Notes: generated by a model from the letters alone, not told the origin. A DNA stretch of 64,000 nt from Mesorhizobium sp. M4B.F.Ca.ET.203.01.1.1 (GCF_004791025.1 NZ_SRUO01000003.1:124001-188000), one strand, 5' to 3'. Positions 1 through 9,481 are shown, numbered from the stretch's first letter. Program-made: numbers and translations.

Positions 1-50
1 TCGGATCTGCAAGACTTGCCCGTCGAGCATCTGGAAGCGGGCACGATCGT

Positions 51-80
51 CCCGCCCGCAAGGCAAGTCCTTTGGGCGGG
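51..80. terminator. Possible hairpin 3' of the RND operon
   Basis: CCCGCCC (51-57) and GGGCGGG (74-80) can form a 7-bp GC stem with a 16-base loop just beyond the stop of the minus-strand RND permease. There is no T-run, so an intrinsic terminator is only possible. Bases 1-109 hold no gene I can identify; they may include the end of a gene lying mostly outside the window. Confidence 0.3.
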
Positions 81-109
81 CCTCGACCCCATTTCATCCG
101 GCACGAGTC

Positions 110-3100
110 CTATTCCGCGGCCATTGCCAGCCGCAGTTGCGGTTCTGGCTCTTGCGTTGGGGCGGCCTCATGGTTCTCGTCCGCGGTCGGCTTGATCCGG
201 AACCACGCGGTATAGAGCGCGGGAAGGAAGAGTAGGATCAATACCGTGCCAACCGCCGTGCCCCCGATCAGCGTATAGGCCATCGATCCCCAGAAGACGG
301 AGTGCGTGAGGGGTATGAAGGCCAGCACTGCGGCAAGCGCGGTTAGGATCACGGGCCGCGCGCGCTGCACTGTGGCCTCGATGACGGCGTGATAGGCGTC
401 GAGGCCTGCGGCGCGGTTTTCCTTGATCTGTTCGGTCAGGATCAGCGTGTTGCGCATCAGGATGCCGGCCAATCCTATCAGGCCCAGAATGGCGTTGAAG
501 CCAAAGGGCTGGTGGAAGACGAGCAACATCGGCACGACGCCGACGAGGCCAAGCGGCCCCGTTAGCACGACCATGAACATCGTCGAGAAGGATCGCACTT
601 GGAGCATGATGACGATCAGCATGGCGGCGATCATGGCCGGGAAGATCTTGCCCAACGCGGTGTTGGCTTTTTCAGCCTCCTCGATCGATCCGCCCATTTC
701 GATGCTATAGCCAGCCGGAAGGGATGCGATCAGCGGCTGAAGGGCTTTCACGACCTGTTTTGAGACCTCCGGAGGCTGGGTCGCTTCGTTGATGTCGGAG
801 CGGATTGTGATAACGGGCGTGCGGTCGCGGCGCTTCAGGATCGGCTCTTCAGGACGGATTTCGGAATGGCCGATCTGGTCGAGCGGAATCTGCCGGCCGT
901 CGCGGCTCATCAATGAGAAATCCGCCAGGCGCGCCGGATCCAGCCGCTCGCCGCCGGCGCTGCGCGCCACGATAGGGACATTGCGGATGTCCTCGCGGAC
1001 CTGCGTGACCGGGATGCCGGTAAGGAGGAATTGCAGCTGCTGAGCCACCTCGGTCGGCGACAGGCCGATGAGGCTCAATCTATCCTGGTCCGGGACGAAG
1101 CGAAGCACGGGCGTGCGATTGCCCCAGTCGCGGTTGGCCTGCCGCACGTCCGGGACGCCCCGCATGATGCCGAGGGCCTTCTCGGAGATACTGTAGAGTT
1201 GCGCAGGATCAGGTCCCATGACCCGGAACTCGACTGGGAACGGCGTGTAGGGGCCGAACACGAGCTGCGTGACGCGCACATTGGCTTCCGGCGCGAGGCC
1301 CTGTGCCACCGCCTCTCGAAGCCGGTGCTTCAATTCCTCGCGCGCCTCGGCATTCGGGGTCAGAACGACGATCTTGGCAAAGGCGGGATCGGGCAGCTCA
1401 GGCGCCATCGCGAAGAAGAAGCGCGGGGCGCCCTGACCGACATAGCTCGTGACGATCTTGGCTTCGGGCTGTCCGTCCAGCCAGTGCTCGAGCTTCTCGA
1501 CCGTGGCGGTCGTCGTCTCGATGCTGGTGCCTTCCGGCAGGCGAACCTCCACCAGCACTTCCGGGCGGTCGGATGTGGGGAAGAACTGCTGCTTGATGGC
1601 ACCCATGCCGACAACGGAGAGCGTGAAAGCGATGCCGACAATACCGGAGGTCACGAACTTGTGGCGCACGGCAAAAGTGATGAGCCGCCTCAGGCGCCGA
1701 TAGTTAGGCGTGTCGTAGATCGCGTGGTGACCGCCTTCGATCGGTTTGATGGCGGGCAGCATCTTGACGCCGAGATAGGGCGTGAAGACCACGGCGACGA
1801 TCCAGGAGACGATGAGGGCGAAACCCACAACCCAGAAGATGTTGCCAGCGTATTCGCCGGCCGTCGAGCGAGCGAAGCCCACCGGCAGGAAGCCGGCTAT
1901 CGTGACCAGCGTTCCCGACAGCATCGGCGCCGCCGTGTGGCTCCAGGCATAGGCCGCCGCCTTGATACGGTCCATGCCCTCTTCCATCTTCACCACCATC
2001 ACCTCGATCGCGATGATGGCGTCGTCGACGAGAAGACCGAGCGCCAGGATGAGCGCGCCGAGCGTGATGCGATCGAAGAACCGTCCCGTCTCCAGCATAA
2101 TGAGGAACACGGCGGCAAGCGTCAGGGGGACGGCGGCCGCCACGACGATGCCGACCCGCCAGCCCATGCTCAGCAGGCTGATCAGCAGCACGACGCCCAG
2201 CGCCATCGCGAACTTCATCATGAACTCGTCGACGGCCGAGGTAATGTTGACCGCTTGGTCTGACACCTTGTCGAGCGTCATCCCGAGCGGCAATGTCCGT
2301 ACGATGGCCGCCGTCCTGTCCTCCAGCGCCTTGCCGAGTGCGCGACCATCCCAGCCCTCCTGCATAACGGCCGCGAGCATGATCGTGGGCTCACCCTGGC
2401 GCCGGATGAGATACGTGGGAGGATCTTCATAGCCGCGGCGGACCTCGGCGATGTCGGAAAGTTTGAGCGTCCGCCCGGAGGCAACGATCGGCGTGTCGGC
2501 GATCGTCTGGACACTGTCATAGGCGCCATTGACCCTGATGAAGACCTGCGGCCCGTCAGTGTCGATCGAGCCCGCCGGGGTGACAGTGTTCTGCCGCTGC
2601 AAGGCGGCAATGATATCCTGGGCCGACACGCCGAGCGTAGCCAGCCTGGCGTAGGAGAACTCGACGAAAATCTGCTCGGGACGTTCACCGAGGATGTTGA
2701 TCTTCTTGACGCCGGGCACGTGCAAGAGGTCCTGGCGGATCGCCTCGGCCTGCCTGGCCAGCTCACGCATCGGCATGCCTTTGGCCTTGAGCGCATAAAG
2801 AGCGAAGCTGACATCCGAGTACTCATCGTTGATGAAGGGCCCGTAGACGCCGGGCGGCAGGTTGCGGGCTTCATCCCCGAGCTTCTTGCGGGCCTGGTAG
2901 AACTCTTCCTGCACGGCGGATGGCGGCGTGCTGTCCTTCAGCGTGACCGTCATATACGCATAGCCCGGCCGCGTAGTCGTCTCCACCCGGTCGTACCAGG
3001 TCAGCTCCTGAAGCCGCTTCTCCAAGGGTTCGGCGACGAGGTCCTGCATCTCGCGCGCTGTCGCGCCTGGCCATGTCGTCGTGACGGTCAGGGTCTTGAT

Positions 3101-3229
3101 GGTAAAGTTGGGGTCCTCCGCTCGGCCGAGCATAAGGAAGGCGTAGGCGCCGGCAGCCACCAGCAGGAGGATGAAGAACAGAGTGACGGCCCGTTCGCGA
3201 ACGGCGAGCGCTGAAAGATTGAGGGTCAT
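110..3229 (-). CDS. RND efflux transporter permease (AcrB/MexF-like)
   Basis: Inner-membrane proton-driven pump subunit of 1039 residues, the usual length of the hydrophobe/amphiphile RND family. The N-terminal helix (about residues 15-33) is followed by a large periplasmic domain. A helix bundle follows with the family motif LGLLVDDAIIAIE at roughly residue 395-407, then a second periplasmic domain and a second helix bundle, giving the expected internal duplication. It starts 2 bases after the stop of the adaptor gene at 3232, so the two are one operon. No outer-membrane TolC-type gene lies beside it in the window; an unlinked one may serve. The divergent TetR gene at 4431 is the obvious regulator. 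The substrate cannot be told from sequence. Confidence 0.95.
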   Translation of the reverse strand: MTLNLSALAVRERAVTLFFILLLVAAGAYAFLMLGRAEDPNFTIKTLTVTTTWPGATAREMQDLVAEPLEKRLQELTWYDRVETTTRPGYAYMTVTLKDSTPPSAVQEEFYQARKKLGDEARNLPPGVYGPFINDEYSDVSFALYALKAKGMPMRELARQAEAIRQDLLHVPGVKKINILGERPEQIFVEFSYARLATLGVSAQDIIAALQRQNTVTPAGSIDTDGPQVFIRVNGAYDSVQTIADTPIVASGRTLKLSDIAEVRRGYEDPPTYLIRRQGEPTIMLAAVMQEGWDGRALGKALEDRTAAIVRTLPLGMTLDKVSDQAVNITSAVDEFMMKFAMALGVVLLISLLSMGWRVGIVVAAAVPLTLAAVFLIMLETGRFFDRITLGALILALGLLVDDAIIAIEVMVVKMEEGMDRIKAAAYAWSHTAAPMLSGTLVTIAGFLPVGFARSTAGEYAGNIFWVVGFALIVSWIVAVVFTPYLGVKMLPAIKPIEGGHHAIYDTPNYRRLRRLITFAVRHKFVTSGIVGIAFTLSVVGMGAIKQQFFPTSDRPEVLVEVRLPEGTSIETTTATVEKLEHWLDGQPEAKIVTSYVGQGAPRFFFAMAPELPDPAFAKIVVLTPNAEAREELKHRLREAVAQGLAPEANVRVTQLVFGPYTPFPVEFRVMGPDPAQLYSISEKALGIMRGVPDVRQANRDWGNRTPVLRFVPDQDRLSLIGLSPTEVAQQLQFLLTGIPVTQVREDIRNVPIVARSAGGERLDPARLADFSLMSRDGRQIPLDQIGHSEIRPEEPILKRRDRTPVITIRSDINEATQPPEVSKQVVKALQPLIASLPAGYSIEMGGSIEEAEKANTALGKIFPAMIAAMLIVIMLQVRSFSTMFMVVLTGPLGLVGVVPMLLVFHQPFGFNAILGLIGLAGILMRNTLILTEQIKENRAAGLDAYHAVIEATVQRARPVILTALAAVLAFIPLTHSVFWGSMAYTLIGGTAVGTVLILLFLPALYTAWFRIKPTADENHEAAPTQEPEPQLRLAMAAE

Positions 3230-3231
3230 CC

Positions 3232-4344
3232 TCAGTTGCTCCCGATTTCAGAGGCAGTCCTCACGCGAGCACCCTCTTGCAGGAGATGAGCGCCGAGCGA
3301 CACGATGGGAACACTGGAGCTTAGTCCGGAGATCACAGCGGTTTCGCTGGCTACACGAACAAGCTGGACGGGTTGAAAGTGCACGGTCGACGTGCCCTTG
3401 TCCAAGACCCAAACGCCAGTCTTCCGGCCGTCGTCGAGCACGGCTCCCAACGGCACCTGGACCTCAGGCTGACTCGCCTGGGTTGCAACCCGAATGGTCA
3501 CCGTCGCGCCAAGCGGTGCCGCCGCAGCCTCACCGTCAAGCACGTAGCGGGCCTCATAGGTGCGGGTCTGGGTATCGGCGGAGTTGGATAATTGTCGCAG
3601 ATGTGCCGCATGGCGGTGCTCATCGCCACCATACACGCTGGCCTCGGCCGCCGAGCCGATCGCCGGCCTGATCGTTTCGGGAAGTGATACCACCGCTTCG
3701 CGGGGGCCGGCCTGGGCGATCCGGACCACTGTCTGGCCGGCGGAGACGACCTGACCCGGCTCACCGAGCGTATCGACCACCGTTCCATCGGCGTCCGCCA
3801 CCAGGACTGCGTATGTCGCTTCGTTCTCCGCGACCTTCGCTTCCGCTTCGGCGGCGGCGAGCTGGGCCGTAGCGGTATCCAGCGCGGTCTTGGCCTGTTC
3901 GTATCGCTGCGGAGTTGCAGCCAATCCGTCTTTCACCAAAGCCGCATAGCGTTTCTCGTCTGCTGCCGCCTGGATTAGGACAGCGTGTGCCGCGGCGACT
4001 GCGTTGCGCTTTGCCGTGAGCGCAAGTTGTAGATCGGTCTCGTCGATCCGCATGAGCGGCTGTCCAGCCTTGACCTGATCGCCAGCATCCACGAGGCGCT
4101 GGACAATCTTGCCGGGCACGCGAAAACCAAGGTTGCTCTGCACTCGCGCCGCGACAATGCCGGTAAAACTGCGCGCAGAGCCGGTGACTTGCTCTCCCGT
4201 CACCAGTCTGACGATCGGAGGTTCCTGCCTCGGGTCGGCAGCGACGGCGGCTGCCTGCGTGCGGTCAGAAAGTGTCACGAATGCCAGTGCCGCTGATCCT
4301 GCGATCAGGATACTGCCCAGCACAATTAGGGATCTCTTTTTCAT
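3232..4344 (-). CDS. RND periplasmic adaptor subunit (membrane fusion protein)
   Basis: A 370-residue adaptor that would link the RND permease to an outer-membrane channel. It has an N-terminal hydrophobic segment (about residues 5-22) acting as signal or anchor with no lipobox cysteine. Next come the lipoyl/barrel-sandwich half-motif FRVPGKIVQRLVDAGDQVKAG, an Ala-rich coiled-coil hairpin (about residues 105-170), the second lipoyl half and beta-barrel regions. An ATG at 4350 is also possible, but GAGG is about 9 bases from the ATG at 4344 and only 3 from 4350, so 4344 is preferred. First gene of the operon with the permease; its promoter must lie within or next to the palindrome at 4366-4414. 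Confidence 0.92.
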   Translation of the reverse strand: MKKRSLIVLGSILIAGSAALAFVTLSDRTQAAAVAADPRQEPPIVRLVTGEQVTGSARSFTGIVAARVQSNLGFRVPGKIVQRLVDAGDQVKAGQPLMRIDETDLQLALTAKRNAVAAAHAVLIQAAADEKRYAALVKDGLAATPQRYEQAKTALDTATAQLAAAEAEAKVAENEATYAVLVADADGTVVDTLGEPGQVVSAGQTVVRIAQAGPREAVVSLPETIRPAIGSAAEASVYGGDEHRHAAHLRQLSNSADTQTRTYEARYVLDGEAAAAPLGATVTIRVATQASQPEVQVPLGAVLDDGRKTGVWVLDKGTSTVHFQPVQLVRVASETAVISGLSSSVPIVSLGAHLLQEGARVRTASEIGSN

Positions 4345-4365
4345 GCCCATCGCCTCACGTCAAAA

Positions 4366-4414
4366 TAGATTGCATTCACACTCTATAACTGGTATAGATT
4401 ACGAATGAAATCTA
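4366..4414. promoter_or_regulatory. 49-bp extended palindrome, likely TetR operator
   Basis: Seen in sequence: a core TCTATA-ACTGG-TATAGA (4382-4398) is flanked symmetrically, after 4-base spacers, by TAGATTGCATTC (4366-4377) and GAATGAAATCTA (4403-4414), which are inverted copies differing at one position. The whole is centred on base 4390, between the divergent adaptor and TetR genes, so a repressor bound here would cover both promoters. TetR proteins commonly bind such palindromes as dimers, or as pairs of dimers when the site is long. Confidence 0.75.
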
Positions 4415-4430
4415 AAAAAGGAGATCGATG

Positions 4431-5036
4431 ATGCGCGTGAGTCGCACTCAGGCCGCGGAAAACCGCGAGACGGTGATCGATGTGGCAAGCCGCCTTTTCC
4501 GGAAGCATGGCTTTGACGGCATCGGCCTTAAGGATCTGATGAAGGGCGCCGGGCTGACCCAAGGCGCCTTTTACAAGCAATTCGCATCAAAGGAGGACTT
4601 GGAGGCGCTGGCGTCCAGGCGGGCACTGGAGCACGCATCGCGTCGATGGTCGGACGCGGCCGCGAAAAATCCCAAGGACCCGCTTGGTGCAGTGATCGAG
4701 TTCTACCTCAGCGCCGGACATCGCGAAGAAAGGATGGACGGCTGCCCGGTCGTGGCGCTGGGCTCGGATGCAGCCAGGCAGGGCAGCGACGTAAAAGCAT
4801 CCTTCGAAGCCGGGATCAGGGAATATCTCGAACTGCTCGATGGATGGGTTGGCGATGCCCACGGCGAGGATCCCGATGGAAAGGCCATGGCCGTCCTCTC
4901 GACGATGGTCGGTGCGGTCGTCCTTTCACGGGCCGTCAACGACAAGCAACTGTCGAAGCAGTTTCTGCAAGCCGCAGCCGAGAGCGTGCTGCAGCGATCA
5001 TCGTCCAGCAATGCTCAGGAAGAGCCGCCCCTATGA
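4431..5036 (+). CDS. TetR family transcriptional regulator of the RND pump
   Basis: About 201 residues. The N-terminal helix-turn-helix follows the TetR pattern: an ENRETVIDVASRLFRKHGFDG helix region, then LKDLMKGAGLTQGAFYKQFASKEDL recognition and cap helices (about residues 10-57). The ligand domain contains a Cys in MDGCPVVALGSDA, a feature of the TetR_C_33/AcrR-like group. Two adjacent ATGs exist at 4428 and 4431; AAGGAG (4418-4423) is 4 and 7 bases away, favouring 4431. Divergent from the RND pump and next to a symmetric palindrome, so repression of the pump and of itself is the natural inference. The ligand is unknown. Confidence 0.92.
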   Translation: MRVSRTQAAENRETVIDVASRLFRKHGFDGIGLKDLMKGAGLTQGAFYKQFASKEDLEALASRRALEHASRRWSDAAAKNPKDPLGAVIEFYLSAGHREERMDGCPVVALGSDAARQGSDVKASFEAGIREYLELLDGWVGDAHGEDPDGKAMAVLSTMVGAVVLSRAVNDKQLSKQFLQAAAESVLQRSSSSNAQEEPPL

Positions 5037-5183
5037 CGGTGGTTTCTCCAAGCGGGATGCACAGCGCCACAGCTTCTATCCACCTCTTTAGGCAGATGGG
5101 TAAGCGGCAATCCAACGTCCGTCAGGATTGTGCCAGCGCGTGGGGCAGAGCCTCGCGGCGCAAGCGATTTGATAGGTGAGTAT

Positions 5184-6479
5184 ATGCGACGCATAGTCGT
5201 TACAGGCATGGGAGCGGTCACGCCGCTTGCTGCAAACGTCGAGGCAACCTGGACGCGGCTCGTGAGCGGTCGCTCGGGCATCGCGAGGCTTGCGGACGAG
5301 GTCGTGGGAGAGTTGCCCGCAAAGGTCGGCGGCGTGGTTCCCTCCCTGGAAGACGATCCCGAGGCCGGCCTCGATGCCAATGCCTTCGTGGCTCCGAAGG
5401 ACCAGCGCAGAATCGACCGATTCATTCTTTTCGCGTTGGCCGCGGCGGAAGAGGCGCTTGCCCAGGCGAGATGGGAGCCGAGTTCGGAGAGCGATCGGGT
5501 TCGCACCGCAACGATCATCGCTTCAGGTGTCGGAGGTTTTCCGGCCATCACGGAGGCGGTGCGGACAGTCGACCAGCGCGGAGTACGGCGTCTTTCACCA
5601 TTCACGGTCCCATCCTTTCTGGTCAACATGGCGGCCGGCCACATCTCGATTCGCTACGGATTCAAGGGGGCGCTCGGCGCGCCTGTGACGGCCTGTGCGG
5701 CAGGTATCCAAGCAATCGGCGATGCCGCCCGCCTCATCCGGGCCGATGACGCGGATGTCGCCGTGTGCGGTGGCACCGAAGCTTGCATGAACGTGGTCAG
5801 TCTGGGCGGCTTTGCGGCGGCACGCTCGCTTTCGACCTCCTACAATCATCGCCCCGACCAGGCCTCTCGTCCGTTCGACATGTCACGGGACGGCTTCGTC
5901 ATGGGCGAAGGCGCTGGCATCCTGGTCATCGAGGAGTTGAGCCATGCACTGGCGCGCGGCGCGGAACCGCTCGCCGAGGTCGTCGGCTACGGCACGACGG
6001 CGGATGCGTATCACGTCACTTCAGGTCCCGAGGACGGCGATGGCGCGCGCCGAGCTATGGAGATTGCAATCGCTCAGGCAGGGATTTCGGCGCGCGAGGT
6101 CCGTCATCTCAATGCCCATGCAACCTCCACGCCGGTGGGCGACCTTGGTGAGATCGAAGCGATCAAGAGCGTGTTCGGGCACGATTTCGGGATAGCCGTC
6201 AGCGGAACGAAGTCGGCGACAGGCCACCTGCTCGGCGCCGCCGGCGGGCTTGGCGCGATCTTCACGATCCTTGCGCTCAGGGATCAGGTGGCACCGCCCA
6301 CCCTCAATTTGAACGCGCCTGATCCAGCGGGCGAAGGGATCGACTTCGTCGCGAACCGGGCCAGGTCAATGGAGATGGAGTACGCGATCTCCAACGGTTT
6401 TGGCTTCGGAGGGGTCAACGCCAGCGCTCTATTCCGGCGCTGGGAAGGTGCCCGGCGTGACCGCCGAAGCCCTCGATGA
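5184..6479 (+). CDS. Beta-ketoacyl-ACP synthase II-like protein
   Basis: A 431-residue condensing enzyme of the FabF/KAS II type: decarboxylative Claisen condensation of malonyl-ACP with an acyl group. The catalytic triad is intact: Cys171 in VTACAAG, His312 in NAHATSTPVGD and His348 in KSATGHLLGAAG. The N terminus RRIVVTGMGAVTPLA is the family's first strand and fixes the start at 5184, with GGTGAG 3-8 bases upstream; an upstream in-frame GTG at 5130 would add residues unlike the family. It lies far from any acpP/fabG cluster and next to an SDR enzyme, so it looks like an accessory copy for a special acyl product or membrane-lipid adjustment rather than the housekeeping enzyme. Confidence 0.9.
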   Translation: MRRIVVTGMGAVTPLAANVEATWTRLVSGRSGIARLADEVVGELPAKVGGVVPSLEDDPEAGLDANAFVAPKDQRRIDRFILFALAAAEEALAQARWEPSSESDRVRTATIIASGVGGFPAITEAVRTVDQRGVRRLSPFTVPSFLVNMAAGHISIRYGFKGALGAPVTACAAGIQAIGDAARLIRADDADVAVCGGTEACMNVVSLGGFAAARSLSTSYNHRPDQASRPFDMSRDGFVMGEGAGILVIEELSHALARGAEPLAEVVGYGTTADAYHVTSGPEDGDGARRAMEIAIAQAGISAREVRHLNAHATSTPVGDLGEIEAIKSVFGHDFGIAVSGTKSATGHLLGAAGGLGAIFTILALRDQVAPPTLNLNAPDPAGEGIDFVANRARSMEMEYAISNGFGFGGVNASALFRRWEGARRDRRSPR

Positions 6480-6545
6480 TCGACGCCTTTGCTTCGGTCT
6501 TTCTGCCTCTTCTCACTCTAATCCAACTCAAAGAAAGTGATTTCC

Positions 6546-7361
6546 ATGAACAAGATCAATCCCGGCGTTGCCATCGTCACAGGGGCATCCTCGGGCATCG
6601 GACATGCAACGGCCAATGCCCTGCAGAGCGCTGGTTTTCGTGTGTTCGGCACCAGCCGTCGCGCGATCGCTGGAAAAAGCGACGGCGTGACGATGCTGAC
6701 CTGCGACGTGACCGATGACACATCCGTGTCACAGCTGGTCGACGATGTGCTGGCCGAAACCGGGCGCATCGACCTGCTCGTCAACAATGCCGGTATGGGC
6801 CTGTTTGGCGCGGCCGAGGAATCCTCGACTGTTCAAGCTCAGGCGCTGTTCGACGTGAACGTCTTTGGCGTTTTCCGCATGACAAACGCAGTCCTGCCGA
6901 CGATGCGACGTCAGAACGAGGGCCGGATCGTCAATGTGAGTTCGGTGCAGGGGTTCATCCCCGCTCCCTATTTCGCGCTTTACGCCTCGACCAAACACGC
7001 AATTGAGGGCTACTCCGAATCGCTCGACCACGAAGTGCGCCCGTTCGGAATTCGAGTGGCATTGGTCGAGCCCGCCTATACCCGCACGTCATTCGAAGAA
7101 AGCCTCGCCACCCCGGATCAATTGCTCGATATCTACAACTCATCGCGGGCCGGCATGAAAGCGGCGGTTCGGAAAGCGATGGAAAAGGGTGATACGCCCG
7201 AGGTGGTGGCCAAGACAGTTCTGGCGGCTGCGACCGACCCAGACCCGAAGCGGCGCTACACGGCGGGAAAAACGGCTCGCCAGGTCAGCTTCCTGCGCCG
7301 TTTCGTTCCCGCCTCAGCGTTCGACAAAAGCCTTCGAAAGCAACTTGGCCTGCCGGTCTGA
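6546..7361 (+). CDS. Short-chain dehydrogenase/reductase (SDR)
   Basis: A 271-residue NAD(P)-dependent oxidoreductase with a Rossmann fold. The cofactor motif TGASSGIG lies near the N terminus, NNAG (in LVNNAGMGLFG) follows, and the catalytic residues are Ser133, Tyr146 and Lys150 (YASTK). This is the classical SDR layout. The ATG at 6546 has a purine-rich GAAAG about 8 bases upstream; a GTG at 6537 is possible but poorer. It follows the ketosynthase by 66 bases on the same strand. A ketoreductase partner role is possible, but the closest family resemblance is to generic 'oxidoreductase' SDRs, so the substrate stays open. Confidence 0.88.
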   Translation: MNKINPGVAIVTGASSGIGHATANALQSAGFRVFGTSRRAIAGKSDGVTMLTCDVTDDTSVSQLVDDVLAETGRIDLLVNNAGMGLFGAAEESSTVQAQALFDVNVFGVFRMTNAVLPTMRRQNEGRIVNVSSVQGFIPAPYFALYASTKHAIEGYSESLDHEVRPFGIRVALVEPAYTRTSFEESLATPDQLLDIYNSSRAGMKAAVRKAMEKGDTPEVVAKTVLAAATDPDPKRRYTAGKTARQVSFLRRFVPASAFDKSLRKQLGLPV

Positions 7362-7406
7362 TTCGACGGAGCAGGAACCGTCGATCTGATAGGTGGGGGG
7401 AAAAGC

Positions 7407-7426
7407 GGTAGCGCTCTCCCGCTACC
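7407..7426. terminator. Hairpin downstream of the SDR gene
   Basis: GGTAGCG (7407-7413) and CGCTACC (7420-7426) form a perfect 7-bp stem with a 6-base loop 46 bases after the SDR stop. No T-run follows. I see nothing else definite in the 284-base gap 7362-7645, which must also hold the promoter of the next gene. Confidence 0.4.
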
Positions 7427-7645
7427 AGTCCACCGACAGATGGGCCGGTGCCGAATGTTGAAGCGGAGAGAACGGTCCTCCGCCACCACCGCTAACAACA
7501 CCTAGGCTTCCGAAGCCTCTCGCTGCTACCCACCAGTTGCCGCGGATCGAGCGCCTCACAGACGCCACCGGAAACCAATGCGCCTTGCGACGCTGTAAAA
7601 ACGAGCGGCACGGGATACAATTGCCGGAGCGAATGCGTCCTCGGG

Positions 7646-9481
7646 ATGGCTCAAATGTCCTCCGTCGATTCTCTCGCCGCGAGACTATTGTCGGCGACAT
7701 TGATGTTCGATCGTGCGTCGTTGCTGGCGCTCGAGGCTTTGGCCGCCGAATCCGACCGTCTAGTCCTAAGGCGCGGTGAGGTCCTGGTTCGCGAAGGCGA
7801 TCCATCGGACAGGTTCTTCGTCGTGCTGTCCGGTCGCTTTACGGTACACAAAGGAGATCGGATTGGCTCGGTCGCCGAGATCGCACAGGGCGAACTGGTC
7901 GGCGAAATTGGTTTCTTTGCAGGCCTGCCCCGTACGGCCACTGTCCTTGCAGCGCGCGATTCGATCGTCCTTGAAATCAGTCGCAATCATTTCGAGAAGG
8001 CGGCCGAGGCTCTGCCGAACCTGAGAGAGGCGGTCACAACATCTCTGGCGCGCCGGTTCGCCACGCAATCTCCGATTTTGTCACGTCAGAAACCTGCCAA
8101 GATCCGAACGCTTGCCATCATCGCAGCCGGCGGAAGCCGCATCTCACCGGTTTTCATCGGGCACCTACAGCAAGAGTTCGGTGCGCTCACGCACGCTCAG
8201 TTCGTTTCCCGGCATGACGTCCACGCGAGGTTCGCGGGTCGTCCGATCGACGACCAGCCGGTCCTTAACTGGTTGAACGAACTCGAGGCGCAAGCTGAAT
8301 TCGTTGTCTACGTCGCCGATGAAGAACCTAATGAATGGACACGAGTCTGCATTCGCCAGGCCGATACCGTCCTGCTTGTAGCGAACGCATCCTCCTCGCC
8401 TCGCTTGAACACGGCCGAGGAATTGGCGCTATCGGTCCATCCACCATCGACCGGTCGGCTTGTCCTAATTCACGACAATCGCTCGGCTGCGGTCTACGGG
8501 ACCTCTGCGTGGCTCGATGAGCGTCCCCATGTCGGCCAGCATCATCATGTTGCGCTGGAGGACGCGTCTGATATCCAGCGCCTGGTCCGATTTATTTCCT
8601 GCAAGGCCCGTGGCTTCGTGGCGGCGGGGGGTGGGTCCCTGGGCAGCGCCCATCTGGGCGTCTACAAGGCCTTCGTCGAGGCGGGCGCGCGCTTCGACTA
8701 TCTCGGCGGGACGAGTTCCGGAGCCGCGATGATGGCCGGCTTCGCAAGAGGGTTGGACGCGGAGCAGATCGACCGCGGCACGCACAACGTATTTGTTAAG
8801 AGCAGGGCGTTTCGGCGCCCCACCTTGCCGCGTTTCGCGCTTCTAGATCACAAAGCCTTCGATCGAGCCCTTCGGGAAGAATACGGCGACGTCCTGATCG
8901 AAGATCTTTGGCTTCCGTTCTTTGCGCTTTCGACCAATCTGAGCAGCCGTCAGCCCCATGTCCACCGTCGTGGGAAACTCTGGCAAGCCGTTCGGGCATC
9001 CGGCTCGCTCCCGGGTGTCCTGCCGCCGTTCTTTACGGCTGACGGCGATATGCTGGTGGACGGCGCCATCATGAACAATTTGCCGCTGGAACAGATGAGG
9101 GAACTCAAGACCGGCCCCAATGTGATCGTGAGCTTTGGGTCCAATGGACCGCAAAAATACCACGTCGACTATGACCGCATCCCCGGAAGATCGGAACTGG
9201 CGGTCGCCCTGCTGAACCCTTTCGGCCGTGCCCGCCTGCCGCAGGTTCCGAGCATGCTTCAGGTTATTGCCGCGAGTATGCTGGCACACGGGCCGCAGGA
9301 CATTGCCGTCGGCGACGAGGATGTCTTGGTCTGTCCGCAGGTCTCGAGCACCTTCATGGATTGGAGTCGGCATTCCGAGCTGTTTTCGGACGCCCACGGC
9401 CGCACGGCGCAATGGATCGAGGAACGTCTCCGCCAGAACGACTCAGGCCTCCGGGCGATGCTAGGTAACGCACATACTTAG
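7646..9481 (+). CDS. Cyclic-nucleotide-binding domain / patatin-like phospholipase (NTE type)
   Basis: A 611-residue two-domain esterase. The CRP-like cNMP-binding fold comes first (about residues 20-135: RGEVLVREGDPSDRFFVVLSG, then GELVGEIGFFAG, where the phosphate-binding cassette sits). A middle region without clear motifs follows (about 150-315). The patatin domain has an oxyanion Gly-rich turn (G328-G330), the nucleophile Ser357 in GTSSG and the partner Asp472 in DGAIMNN. This matches neuropathy-target-esterase/RssA-type lysophospholipases, which cleave acyl chains from membrane phospholipids. No signal peptide or membrane helix is obvious. An in-frame ATG at 7655 is an alternative start. 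No nucleotide-cyclase gene is linked except the degenerate cyclase domain of the regulator at 10573. Confidence 0.9.
   Translation: MAQMSSVDSLAARLLSATLMFDRASLLALEALAAESDRLVLRRGEVLVREGDPSDRFFVVLSGRFTVHKGDRIGSVAEIAQGELVGEIGFFAGLPRTATVLAARDSIVLEISRNHFEKAAEALPNLREAVTTSLARRFATQSPILSRQKPAKIRTLAIIAAGGSRISPVFIGHLQQEFGALTHAQFVSRHDVHARFAGRPIDDQPVLNWLNELEAQAEFVVYVADEEPNEWTRVCIRQADTVLLVANASSSPRLNTAEELALSVHPPSTGRLVLIHDNRSAAVYGTSAWLDERPHVGQHHHVALEDASDIQRLVRFISCKARGFVAAGGGSLGSAHLGVYKAFVEAGARFDYLGGTSSGAAMMAGFARGLDAEQIDRGTHNVFVKSRAFRRPTLPRFALLDHKAFDRALREEYGDVLIEDLWLPFFALSTNLSSRQPHVHRRGKLWQAVRASGSLPGVLPPFFTADGDMLVDGAIMNNLPLEQMRELKTGPNVIVSFGSNGPQKYHVDYDRIPGRSELAVALLNPFGRARLPQVPSMLQVIAASMLAHGPQDIAVGDEDVLVCPQVSSTFMDWSRHSELFSDAHGRTAQWIEERLRQNDSGLRAMLGNAHT

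Noticed and set aside
1031..2263. A 410-residue open frame on the plus strand opposite the RND permease
   Set aside because: Composition is rich in Arg, His, Asp and Gly without any domain, as expected for antisense frames in GC-rich DNA; the minus-strand permease is certain.
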